Assembly: GCA_963920525.1 (NCBI GenBank)
Contig: OY986436.1
Coordinates: forward strand, 84,414,970 to 84,478,969
Reading direction: 5' to 3'
Length of the DNA stretch: 64,000 nucleotides
From: Dichetophora obliterata
Lineage: Eukaryota; Arthropoda; Insecta; Diptera; Sciomyzidae
Below the pieces are notes generated by a model. The model had not been told where the DNA came from, searched no databases, and saw only the letters and a list, made by a program, of their open reading frames with translations. Below, one piece after another: positions 22,862-33,159 of this stretch; the first letter of the stretch is position 1, and every line of letters begins with the position of its first letter. A program made the translations under genes and the position numbers.

Positions 22862-24269
22862 ATTAGAGATTTATATCAGAGATGTTCAAGTTGTGATAGT
22901 GAACTTGGTATGTAGGTGCTATGGGTCCAAGTGGAGGTCAATATATATATAAATGTTGCAAATTTTACCAAATAAGAATATATTTGTTATAAGCAATTAA
23001 AATAACCTTTTAATAAAATAACCAACGTATTCATAAAATAGTTTAAATTAAAAATTGACAATTTTTGGAATTTTATCGAAAACATCTTTTTAAGAAATGT
23101 GAAAAAATTGTTAGATATTAAGATTTCATTTTAACTTCTCGTAGGGAAAGCTTGAGTGTTAGGTATGCTGTAAAAATACTGAACATAAAGCCAAATTACT
23201 TTGAATGGAAAGAAATTTTGAGCTAAAATACAAAAAAAAAGTCATAACCAATGATGCAATTTCCGTGAAATTTCGCAGACACATAGTCAAAAGGGTAAGC
23301 TTGTTCCAAGCTTTTTTTGGATTAAATGGAAATAAAAACTTTAATGGTATAAAGGATTTTCAAATATAAAGGACATTTTTCACATTTTTTTCAAGAAAAT
23401 TTTTACTTAGGATTTTTTTAAGATTCTTATATTTTCCTCTTTAATTTGATTTCAAATTTGTTATGATAGGATAAGATTTTCTACATTAAACAATTTTTTT
23501 AAGAAATTAACTCCTTAAAACTTCAAAGTCCTGTGGAGACCAAACTAGAGGTGTCACGACAAAAATATTTACATATTCGTGGTCTGCGTACCCAAAAAAA
23601 TGAGAAACCATTTAGAAGTGGGCGTGCTCGTGGAAAGTGGAATGTGCTCGCAGTACTAGAAATGCTCCAAAAAAAAATTTGTTTTTTTGGTCTCTTGAAA
23701 AGTTACTGAAAAACACATAATTGTTTTTGTTGGAGCAGTGACGATATATAAGGATGTTTGTAAATATAACTATAAACACATTTGTCGTAATTTGATGACA
23801 AGATGTTGTTAGCTTTATATTTTTTCGAACGTTTTGTTTGAAAAATATTGTGAGCTATATGTTGTTTTCAAGAATAGTTTTTGACAACAAATATTTTTTT
23901 TTTAGTGTGGACTTGGTAATTTTTGATTAATGATTAACAAAATTGATTATGTTATGATTAACAAAAGTCATAGTGGCTGATTGGACAGATTCAGGAGGCC
24001 CATATGGTTAAGTGATGTCTAGTAGAGGCTATTAATAGTTTTCAACCATCAATAAACCAATGAGGTTCTATCATCAGAATTATACCAAATATAGACAAAA
24101 TTGAATGGATTGGTAGGAATGGGTACTATCACAATTTGTTTTAAATATGATATGAGAAAAATGTATTTTTGTTGACCAAATAAATGACGGAGCTTGCAAT
24201 AGGTAATGAAACAAGTAGTAAAAAAAAATAACATATGCAGTTCATGTCATAGATTGAATAAAAATCAAA
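22862..24269. other. AT-rich region without genes
   Basis: No supported coding sequence, terminal repeats or tandem arrays. Confidence 0.4.
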
Positions 24270-25400
24270 ATCTAAATGCCTATTGCAAATACTGAGACTT
24301 CATTCAAACTTTTTTGCGTGTATCAGAATGATTATAAATGTGTTGAAGTTGGTGTCTGCGTTGCTGCTGCTATCGATTTATTTCGCAAATAAGCAGCGAC
24401 ATTTTTGTGAAAAGGCGAAGATATGCCTTCAGATGACGGTAATGATATGGTCAATCTTAAAGCGTTCCTGGGCGCTTCCCTTCTTCCCATTGTCAGGCTG
24501 ATCAGAGCACCATATTGAATCTAAATTTCGCTTACGCGATCGATTTCTTCAACTCAGAAGACCAAGACCGAGACTGAGACTAAGGTTCATGACTTCAGGA
24601 AAGCCGAGACGAGATGAGCGTGCGCGACATGGTATTGTTCGACGATCGGTTGTTGACGTTTTTAGTGGATGCCTGCTGCTTAGAGGCTATTGTAGTATGT
24701 AGAAATGTGGTTGTTGTTGTTTTGGTGTTGGTGGTGGTAGATCTTCTGGCATTCGCTGATCTTGTTGTTTTGCTCTTGTTGTCTGTCTGCCCTTCACAAC
24801 AGAACCCGCGTTGTTTGGCCCGAATTGAAGGTGCCTTTATTTATGTATTTGTGTAGCATTTGAGACATGGACGACACTGCATTGCATTAATCGTAAAATA
24901 ATGGCGCACAATGTGATTTCAGGTTGACATCTCGGAATTTCGTACGCGAGCTTGTGCGAGCACATGTACGTTCTCGCTGCTTGTTAATTCATAGAACGGA
25001 CCCTTTCCTTTTGGGACTTTCTGGCTTAGCTCAAAAATGAGCCTGCATATCAACGTAAGCCAGCTAAACATGTTGTTGCAACTAACTAAGCCATGATTGC
25101 TGTCGTGCGTTCGCATTTAACTAAATTTATTAAAGTTGCTGCTGCAGGAATTTCAGAGACATGATTGTTTTTTTTCTGGTTACGTCTTGCCAACAATCGA
25201 TCGCTGCTGTTGGCTTGATGCTGCCGGTCAGTCTTAAATGAATGTAATGTTTGTAGTGACTGCCAGGTAATGTTTTGTATATGTATTGTTTTCGAGGGAA
25301 TGAGATCGAATGGAATCTTATCGCAAAATCGATTGGATTGGGGGATAGGTATTGATGTGACTTTCAATGAAGATGATATCTTTACACGAGAAAATTGCTG
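24270..25400. other. More balanced, apparently unique region
   Basis: Less AT-rich, with TTGTTGTTGTTTTGGTGTTG-like simple sequence around 24710-24790. Short open frames on both strands lack recognisable domains. It could be non-coding host sequence, such as an intronic or regulatory block; no splice-bounded exon can be supported. Confidence 0.35.
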
Positions 25401-26474
25401 ATTGAAAACCTCTTGCAGTTTTCGCCTTGATAAAAAATTTCAATACAATTAGTTTTGCAATACAAAATATCACGAGAAAGTGATGATGCTCGATTTACTT
25501 GAGCTTCAGTAAAGCACTCGGAAGTTTACCATTGAAGTTAAAAAAAAATACACTGAGGGCAAAATGTATGGACTGTATGATTTTCTTGTACTAAGAAAAT
25601 ACATGTTAAAATCTGTATTAGCTACAAAATGCTTTTTGAAAGTGCTGTGTGTAGCCAAAAAATAATTCGAAGTACTCATCACATAAATATGTGTTAATTA
25701 TATATGTCGTGAGAACATAGATGCATATGGTGTTTACTTAAACTCTGTACCCATCATAAAAACTTTGATTATAGGACGATCAGAATTATTCGAAAAAATA
25801 TTTTTTATTTATCACTGTTTTAGAAATCTTTTGTTTTATTTTATTTTATGTAAGTGTTTCTCTCATCTTCCTTTTTATATATCTTTGATTTTATTTTACT
25901 TTGATTATATGTGTTTTTCTTTGGTGTTTTATTTTTAATCGATTGAGTATTTTTGATATTTTTACTTTTCCGTTGACCAAGTTTTTTCTCAGAGATTATT
26001 TTTTAAGCTTTTTACACGCAGAAAAATTACATTTTCGAAATTATTTGTAGCAAACATATTTCTATTTACCGTAAATATATCTCGCTTTTCTAACCATATT
26101 TTGTTTATCACATGGCAGAATAACCAGGTAGATGCAATTCGGAGAGCAAAAAACGAGAGAGCAAGACATTGGCGTAACGATAATGTCACTATAGACAATT
26201 TATGTTTATTCGTTCCCGGATTCTGAAGAAGAAACGGGAATTCTTCCGTGTCTTCTAAAAGAGTATTTTAAAGTGCTGGAAATATCGTTTTGCCGCAACA
26301 CAATTACCTCGCCACTGAAAAAAGTGCAACGAACGTCCTAATTTTTCAAAACAAGTTTTTACTCATTTAACTCTGCAAGTTCTTCTTAACTTATTTTGTG
26401 TTTTTAAACTATTTAATATTTTAACTTATGAATACAGACATAAATATCTATGTAATAATAAAATATTTACGAAT
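25401..26474. other. AT-rich region without genes
   Basis: Nothing recognisable. A short CACGCAGAAAAATTACATTT motif near 26017 resembles ends seen in small MITEs, but no partner was found. Confidence 0.35.
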
Positions 26475-26706
26475 AAACAGTTTTATTCGAAACCTCGGAC
26501 TCGTATTCGCGAATCTCGGACTCGTGAACGAGCTCGCAACGAACACGAGATCTCGGATCCATAAATTTTTCTAAGTGACTTATCCTAAGAAAAACTTGAA
26601 AAATTTTTCAGTGAAAATGATAAACATTAAAATAAAAACTCAATTATATGATATATGAAAATATATTACAAAAATTTCTTTATACAAAATTAAATAAAAA
26701 GACTTA
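26475..26706. repeat. Left part of a duplicated repeat unit, split by Harbinger
   Basis: Contains GGACTCGTGAACGAGCTCG and CACGAGATCTCGGATCCATA and ends AAAAAGACTTA at the Harbinger junction. The same order of motifs, uninterrupted, appears at 29411-29625. Confidence 0.7.
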
Positions 26707-26967
26707 GGTCCGTTAACTCATCTCAGAAGTTTAACTTCCATAATCTCAGGTTTTCTAATCAAAGTTTATATTTCAAACACAATCAAAATTATTTTCGTAA
26801 CTCATCTCACTTTTGAAGGTGCTTAAATTTGAGCAGCACTGTAGGAAATTCTTGAAAATTTTTACATACAATTTCAAAACATTTCAAAAAAATTTAAATT
26901 TCTCAAATTTGAAAACTCAATATCAAATTCAACGCCGTGATATTGCATATTTTAATTGGGACAGTAG

Positions 26968-27651
26968 ATGAATAACAATACATACAGCGAAATGGATACT
27001 ATTGAGTAAGTATGAACGCATTTTGACTTAATTTAGTACTCTTTACATTTTACTAAAATATATTTTTTCAGAAGCAAAAATAAGCGCAAGCGTGCATCGA
27101 ATTTCAGCCGGGTCAATATTGACTTACTTGTTGATTTGGTAGCGTAAAGTAAAGAAGCCATTGAAAATTCGAAGACGGATGGATCTTCAATTAGAAGTAA
27201 GAACAAGGCTTGGGAAGATCTTTCCTTTCAATTCAACGCAGCAACTTCTGGAGAGCCACGCACAGCGAAAGTTTTTGAAGACAAGTACCACAACATAAAA
27301 CAAACTTTGAAAAAAAAAAGAAAGGAGAAGAGCAGCGGTACCTCAAAAGGACTGGTGGTGGACCGTTTAAGGCTCCCTCAGATTTATCCAGCTCTGAAGA
27401 AAAAAATGTTGGGTAAACTACCGAAAGAAACCGTGGTTGGAATGAATAATTCATACGATTGCGACGCTGTGGATAACTTTACGGAAGCTATTTTGGAATC
27501 AATATCTAAAGAAGACAGATGTGATATCCAGGCATTGCCTCCAGAAAATAATCCAAACAATGACATTAGCAAAGAGTCTGTTGACATTTCTTGGGAAGTT
27601 TATACTCCCCAAACTCTAAAAAAGAAAAAGGATAATAAATGTTTTCGTTAA
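26968..27651 (+). pseudogene. Harbinger-associated Myb/SANT-like DNA-binding protein gene
   Basis: In PIF/Harbinger elements this second protein binds DNA and helps bring the transposase to the nucleus and the element ends. Exon 1 (26968-27005) encodes MNNNTYSEMDTI; a 66-nt GT-AG intron (27006-27071, ending TTTTTTCAG) follows; exon 2 runs to TAA at 27649-27651. The spliced protein has the trihelix/Myb signature: FSRVNIDLLVDLVA, SKNKAWEDLSFQFN, TAKVFEDKYHNIKQTLKK. One in-frame stop, TAA at 27145-27147, falls inside the first helix; otherwise the frame stays open for about 200 codons. The tail is acidic then lysine-rich. Transcription converges with the transposase gene 63 bp away. The intron is inferred from frame continuity and splice consensus. 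Confidence 0.78.
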
Positions 27652-27713
27652 TAAAGGAACATTGCTACAACTAATGTTTATTAAAAAAACTTAATTTAAA
27701 ATTAACGAAGAAC

Positions 27714-29103
27714 TTAGGCCAATATTGGAAAACGTCGCTTGAGTACTCCATGTTGCCTTTCCACGACATTTCTCGACCTTATTAAGCCTTCGTTGTAAAG
27801 GCTTTCTTGTTGGTTTGAAACTTCGTTCTATGCAGTCAGGCAGTAAGTACTCAGGGCATATCCCTTATCTCCAATAATATGAAAACTTTGAAATGCTTGA
27901 CTTTCTAAAAAAGATTTGATGGCAGAATTATTGAAAATGGTGGAGTCATGCGTCGAACCGGGCGAACTAGCGAAATATCTAAAATTTTGAGACTGCTGTC
28001 GCTTGTCGTCTGAACATTTATTGAAAAAAATCCCTTTCGGTTCTGATATATTTCTCCAAAACCTCCAACTAAAATCAGAATAAATAAAACAAGAAAATTT
28101 AAAGTTTATAAAATCAATTAAAACTAGTATTTATAATGCATTTTAATTAACTGTTTTAACCGCTTTATTTCGTATAACGAAAATGCTCCAACGACAAGGA
28201 AGACTCTATAAGCAATAAAATTTGGTATAGAAAAAAGTATTGTTTCTCGTGTCTTGCTGGTCGTTGGTGTGTATTTTCGTTTTACAAAATAAAGCGGTTA
28301 AGACATTGTTTGGCATTCTGCTGCTTACGAGCAAATCGCTTTCTCTGCCACCACAGGTTTCTTATGGCAGCATATAAAGCTCTTTGCTTGCTATTGTTAG
28401 AATACCCGCCAATGTTTTGGACCAAAATTAACAGCAAAAAAAAACTAAAAAACATTTTTCGCTCAAAATTTGTAAGTTCTCGAATCATATTAAAATGTAC
28501 CTGGTTGACGAATTCTCACATGAGTACAATCTATGGCACCGCAACAGCGTGAAAATTTAGCTATTTTGAAAAAGTGGATACAAGCATTTTTTTTTCAAGA
28601 TCGCTTTTTGGAAAGTTGATAAAAGTGTGGTTGCAGTCTGGCTAAAGTTACCGACATTTCACGCACTTCACGTGATGCACTCACCAACAAAGTCCCCAGC
28701 TGCTAATAGAACACTGCCTCTCGCATAATATCGAAGTGTTAGCAGAAGTTTGTCCAGTGTTGATATATCGTGTTTTCTATAAAAGTTTTATATAATAATA
28801 ACATTAACATAAGAACAATTAAATTACCTCAATTTTTTTTACCCGTGGCTTAATTACGCCAATAACTTGCTGCTAGACAAAAGCCACAGTTTTTTTGACA
28901 AACGGAATCGTTGGAAAAACTTTGTACCACTCCATTTCCTCCAATTTTTCTCTCGTCGGCAATATTGGCGAGTTTTCAATACACCCGTCACACTTGTTGT
29001 AAAACTGCAATAAAAATTGCCCATTAAATCTATTGCGAAATTCGGTTTTGAATAGAAGTTTCGTTGTTGTATTTTTATTTGATATTTTTTGTTCTAAGAG
29101 CAT
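27714..29103 (-). pseudogene. PIF/Harbinger transposase (HARBI1-like) pseudogene
   Basis: Reads right to left. An N-terminal frame (29103-28873) contains KTEFRNRFN. After a probable short intron comes ISTLDKLLLTLRYYARGSVL and then SREVREMSVTLARLQP. The first catalytic block is CCGAIDCTHVRIRQP at about 28545-28501. A GT-AG intron (28500-28069, 432 nt) precedes GGFGEIYQNRKGFFSINVQ. Past a frameshift near 27970 come PGSTHDSTIFNNSAIKSFLE, IIGDKGYALSTYCLT and RNVVERQHGVLKRRFPIL, covering the remaining acidic catalytic positions. Breaks: frameshifts near 28680 and 27970, a stop after CLTA, and an early stop at 27714-27716. A 138-bp MITE lies in the large intron. The DDE nuclease would cut the element out in the nucleus together with the Myb-like partner. 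Confidence 0.8.
28160..28297. mobile_element. TTAA-flanked MITE inside the Harbinger transposase intron
   Basis: A 138-bp element with ~35-bp terminal repeats (CCGCTTTATTTCGTATAACG facing CGTTTTACAAAATAAAGCGG), flanked by TTAA at 28156-28159 and 28298-28301. TTAA duplication and a CC start suggest mobilisation by a piggyBac-type transposase, but its ends differ from the full piggyBac at 30.8 kb. Confidence 0.85.
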
Positions 29104-29291
29104 TTGTATAAAATCTTAGTTAAACTAGCTTAAACTTAGAATTTCTGTGTTTAAATTTAAACATGCTTCAGTAAGTTAAACTGAGAATTTTTGAGATGAG
29201 TTATCGGCGATAAAATTTAAGCAAAGGCTAAGGAATTTTAACCTTTGTTTAAGCTAAACTGTGTTTAAAATTGAGATGAGTTAACGGGACC

Positions 29292-30060
29292 TAGAATGTT
29301 TTCATATAAAAATTATGATCATTTTTTTTATTTTAATTGACGTGTATTTAGTAGCTAACAATGAAAACAATACTTTTTATTCAAAAAATTATATATTTTC
29401 ATATAAAAAAGTCGGACTCGTAAACGAGTTCGAAACAAACACGAGATCTCGGATCCATACAAAATTATGCAAAAAGACTTAGAATTTTTTCATATAAATT
29501 TCTTCATAGAGAATTATATAAAAAGACTTAGAAATTTTTCATATAAAAATATGAAAATATTTTTTTGATTTTAATTAACGTATTTTTAGAAGATAACACT
29601 GAAAAAATACTTTTTATTAAAACAGCACAACAAAAAAAAATTTTTTTTGTACCGGTTGGGCTTTGAACCAACGACCATAGGCTAGCTCTCATTCTTAATG
29701 AAGCAAATTAAGCAACGATTACTTAACAACTGCGATGGTCGAATGGATAATCTCATGTACTTACAATCACGCGGCCAAGGTTCAAATCTCCAGATGGTGG
29801 TAATTTTTCAATTTAATTTTTGTTAACAATAATGTTTGGAGTTTTTCGCCGGTATAAAAATCATAATTCTCATAATATGCTGTTTAAAATCTTAAAAATA
29901 GGGTTTTTTTTTGGAAAAAAGTTTTTGGCAAATATCTTATGTTTAGGCAGTTCGAGAAGGATTCGATATTTTTAATTAACGAGTCGTTCTCGAATCGTAT
30001 TCTCGGACTCGTTAGCGAATCGTATTCTCGGACTCGTTAACGAATAGCATTCAATATGAC
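29292..30060. repeat. Tandemly duplicated repeat with CTCGGACTCGT motifs
   Basis: 29292-29410 completes the unit broken by Harbinger. 29411-29625 is a second unit with the same motif order (GGACTCGTAAACGAGTTCG, CACGAGATCTCGGATCCATA, AAAAAGACTTAGAATTTT, ATACTTTTTATT). Near 29970-30045 GAATCGTATTCTCGGACTCG recurs twice in tandem. Motifs are partly palindromic around ACTCGTTAACGAGT. Family unknown. Confidence 0.65.
29640..29815. repeat. Two tRNA-like SINE heads in opposite orientation
   Basis: On the plus strand TGGTCGAATGGATAATCTC (A-box-like) precedes AGGTTCAAATCTCC (B-box-like), followed by a T-rich tail. On the minus strand, just upstream, TCGTTGGTTCAAAGCCCAAC forms a good T-arm with TTCAAA loop. 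They lie divergently about 60 bp apart. Neither shows a full acceptor stem, so they look like SINE pieces and not tRNA genes. Confidence 0.5.
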
Positions 30061-30147
30061 ATATCGCCTTTGTGCTATACGCAATCCCGATATCTCTTTC
30101 CAATATAAGTTATAGCTAAAAATTAATTTTTTCTTACCATTGACTAC

Positions 30148-30420
30148 ACGGTTAAAAATCTTGGTCCAAATTTTAGTCCAGCTAAAATATAACTGCATTT
30201 TTTTAAACCTTGCGGTTTAAAATTTAAATTTTTCAAATACTAACTTATATCTAAAATTCTACTGTTCTAAAATTATACCAAAGATATATTACAGCTTTCT
30301 TTTTAGCTTTTTGAATTAAATTTGAGAACAATTCTGCATTACTTTTTCTTTTTAATACAATTTATACTAAATTTTATCACATTTAGATACTAAATTTGAA
30401 TTTGGACCCGTAAAAATTTG
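30148..30420. mobile_element. MITE family 3 relative
   Basis: Starts ACGGTTAAAAATCTTGGTCC and ends ATTTGAATTTGGACCCGT. The start matches the inverted right end of the MITE at 21528-21986, and the interior shares GCGGTTTAAAATTTAAATTT. The right end is decayed. Confidence 0.5.
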
Positions 30421-30808
30421 GCCTGGCAATGCTGAGACTCAATTTTAGCGATGTTTTCTCTGTTTTTTTTAACAAGCTTGGCCAACTTAAAAATGTTCCA
30501 AACGGTTTTGTAAATCAAGCATGAACTTCGTGGAAACGTAGTCAAATTAATTTCATAAATTTTTGCTTATTTTAGAGTCGAAACTTATCTTGTTTTAATT
30601 AATTAACAAGTATTGATTTAAGTGAACTTATGAAAACATAATTATAAGGTTTGGTTAAAAATGAAGTCAATATTATATGAAAGCAAAGTTTTTGATGCGT
30701 GAAAACAGATTGCCTTTTCATTTCTCAAAATATTTTTCTAAAATTTGTTATTTGTGCTATAAAACAATAGCAGTTTCGTAAAAAAGTGAATATAGAGCAA
30801 AGCATTTT

Positions 30809-30812
30809 TTAA
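30809..30812. repeat. piggyBac TTAA target duplication, left
   Basis: TTAA immediately before the left terminal repeat CCCTCATCGG. Confidence 0.9.
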
Positions 30813-33155
30813 CCCTCATCGGTTCCTTGAGAAATACATCTAATCGGTCCCATTGTATGCGCGCGCATACACATATATTTTTAATTGTAAAAAAGCTAAA
30901 AAAAATTACATTGTTTACTATCATATTAATACATTTGAACTTCATAAATGTAGATTTAGAATGAAATTAATCAGAATATTACATATATTAGAAAAAAATT
31001 GAGTTTTTAACTTTTGTCAACTATTTGTACATTTTTCGCATAAATTGAAATTATGTTCAGCACAAATGAAATTTCTACACTTTTCACAGCGTGTAGCAAA
31101 AAGATTTTTGTTATTTTTATATGTGCAGATGTAGCATCGGCCTCGTTTTGATGTACTTGGTAAATGGCGAATCTCCCGAATTCTTTGAATAACACTGGAA
31201 GCATCATTACTTTGAAGTTGTTTTTTAAGGTTTAGTAATCTGTTTTTCAACGAGATTCAATCCAAGCTCCTCGATAAAAAGGCGACGATGAATATTATGG
31301 TTCGTTTTAGAATTTTTCCAATTCGGGAACAATTCACGAATGCATTCAACGCACTAACATCAAGCATGTTACAAAATACTGCCATTGGCCACCGATTGAC
31401 TTTTCGTTTGCATGTGTACGTAGCCATCATTTGATCCATAGTATCAACTCCACTCTTGGTTTTATTGTAGTCTTCAATGATGTTAGGTTTCTTCTTTTCA
31501 CTATTCTGATTTATGCTGACAACATTGCGGTATGTACTGAGCAATGTCACAAATCGGTACCGGCGAGGAATATATGACAACATAACTGCTTGCAATTTAT
31601 GTTCATATACAACTTCTGTATGATAAATTGGCTTTTGACGCATGTCAAGTAGAACTGAAGGAATTTTAGTCCTATTTTTCCTTATTTTTCCCAAAATAGT
31701 CATGCGATTCTTATGTAAATCTTCTGCCAATTCATACGAAGTGAAAAAGTTGTCACACGTTACATTTCTGTCAGAAAGTCCTTCCACCAAATTTAAAACA
31801 ACACGCCGCCCGAGATTACGTTCAGGAGTGGCATTACGATTCCGACCAACATAAATTTGTGTGTTGTATGCATACCAGCTTTTTGAGTCGCATAGCACCC
31901 AAATTATAATGCCATATTTCGCCGGCTTGGATGGAATATACTGACGAAACGGACATCGCCCACGATATGGAACTAACTGTTCATCTACGGTAATGTTTTT
32001 TCCTGGTGTGTATACAACTTTCAAATTATGATTCCATTTATCGTATACATTTCGAATCGGTGCCAATTTGTCACGTACAGAAGTACTTGTAGATGCAGTG
32101 TTGGCCATACGTTGTTCGCAGTCATCAAATCGAATGCAACCATGGATACGCTTGAACATTTTCAAAGACATTGTTGCTCTAAATATTGGCCGACCAGTTT
32201 CGTCATTCCACAGTTTAGTGAAACATTCACCGTATGACCGATACACACCAGAAAGCAGCAACAATCCAAAGTATGTGTGCAGAGTGTCCAAATCAATGTT
32301 TTCCCAATCGTTTTTGTACTTTCGCACACCATATAAATTCGTCATGTTCAAAATAATATTCTCAACCGGTTCAAGGAACATGTGAAATGCAGACGAAAAA
32401 TCAACTATAGTAGCAGCTGCTAATGCTTTTGGACCTGAATTACAATATAACAAAAATGAAACATATAATGAACATGAACCCATAACAAAGAGGATAGGTT
32501 TTTACCTGAAGTGAAATTTTCTGCACGTCGAAATGAATTTCTTCGATTTATTTCAAATGGTTGCGATGAATATTCAATTTTCTTATTTTCTGCAAAATAT
32601 TTATTTTCAGGATTTGCTGCATTTTCTTTTGCTAAATTTTGCTCAAGCGGCTCAATGTCGTTATCATCCGAATGCACGCTTACTTCACTTTCATCATTCT
32701 CCTCGTCTGATGCAAAATCATCATCAAAATCCATTTCTAGTTCATCTCGCTGCCTTCTTTCACGTAAAACTCTATCCATTTTTTATCAAATACTTCGAAA
32801 CACAACCAAAATTCAAATAAATGCGCAAACAAACTTCACTTATGTGTGTTCCGGAACAAACTGAATTTCATAAAACGAAAAAATAAGAGCGTGCTATAAA
32901 TCCACACACAAAAATAAGCGGCAATTCCAGGTACCTGCTTATGTGTTTGCGCGCACATACACAGGGACCTATTCATAACTATAACTGCACAGGCAAATAC
33001 AGTAAGGGTACAAACTCAAAAACGCGCTTTTTTGGTTGTTCAGGCAAAATAATTCTACTTTGCAAAATACAAGGTCATTCCGCTGAACCGTTTTTATTTT
33101 ATTCAAGGTTAAAGATAAAAATTGTATGCGTACGCATACAGGGGACCGATGAGGG
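30813..33155 (-). mobile_element. Structurally complete piggyBac element (2343 bp)
   Basis: Left end CCCTCATCGGTTCC and right end GGGGACCGATGAGGG are inverted repeats, exactly flanked by TTAA on both sides. Inner inverted repeats, TTGTATGCGCGCGCATACA at ~30853 and TTGTATGCGTACGCATACA at ~33122, are themselves palindromic, matching the internal repeats typical of piggyBac ends. The transposase gene fills most of the interior on the minus strand. Length and architecture are those of autonomous piggyBac elements. Confidence 0.93.
31017..32779 (-). pseudogene. piggyBac transposase gene with a putative 71-nt intron and two late frameshifts
   Basis: The enzyme excises the element precisely and reinserts it at TTAA. 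Exon 1 (32779-32506) gives the acidic N terminus MDRVLRERRQRDELEMDF followed by Asp/Glu-rich sequence. A GT-AG intron (32505-32435, donor GGTAAAAACC, acceptor TGTAATTCAG) restores the frame as ENFTSG|PKALAAA. Exon 2 carries the catalytic aspartates in TVDEQLVPYRGRCPFR, VTCDNFFTSYELA and TKSGVDTMDQMMATYTCKR, then WPMAVFCNMLDVSALNAFV. A lost base near 31340 and an extra T near 31228 then break the frame. In the corrected frames ELFPNWKNSKTNHNIHRRLF and the C-terminal cysteine-rich zinc domain (CYICTYKNNK, CEKCRNFIC, CEKC) are still readable to 31017. Without splicing the two main frames do not join, which supports the intron. Confidence 0.88.
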
Positions 33156-33159
33156 TTAA
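33156..33159. repeat. piggyBac TTAA target duplication, right
   Basis: TTAA immediately after the right terminal repeat ending GATGAGGG. Confidence 0.9.

Larger units (their letters stand above)
26707..29291. mobile_element. PIF/Harbinger element with both genes
   Basis: The left terminal repeat GGTCCGTTAACTCATCTCA (26707-26725) is the complement of TGAGATGAGTTAACGGGACC (29272-29291), apart from one extra base. Second copies of the subterminal motif lie inside both ends: GTAACTCATCTCA at 26797-26809 and TGAGATGAGTTATC at 29192-29205. The element carries a Myb/SANT-like gene on the plus strand and a Harbinger transposase gene on the minus strand, converging near 27.7 kb, as known PIF/Harbinger elements do. 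Flanks read CTTA and CTAG; against the empty site (29479-29490) this fits a 2-3-bp TWA-type duplication. Confidence 0.88.

Noticed and set aside
29745..29815. Candidate tRNA gene
   Set aside because: A- and B-box-like motifs are present, but no acceptor stem or proper anticodon arm can be drawn; better explained as a SINE head.
32511..32864. Ser-rich plus-strand open frames of 95-117 codons
   Set aside because: Antisense of the acidic N terminus of the piggyBac transposase; Asp/Glu codons read as Ser/Phe on the other strand.
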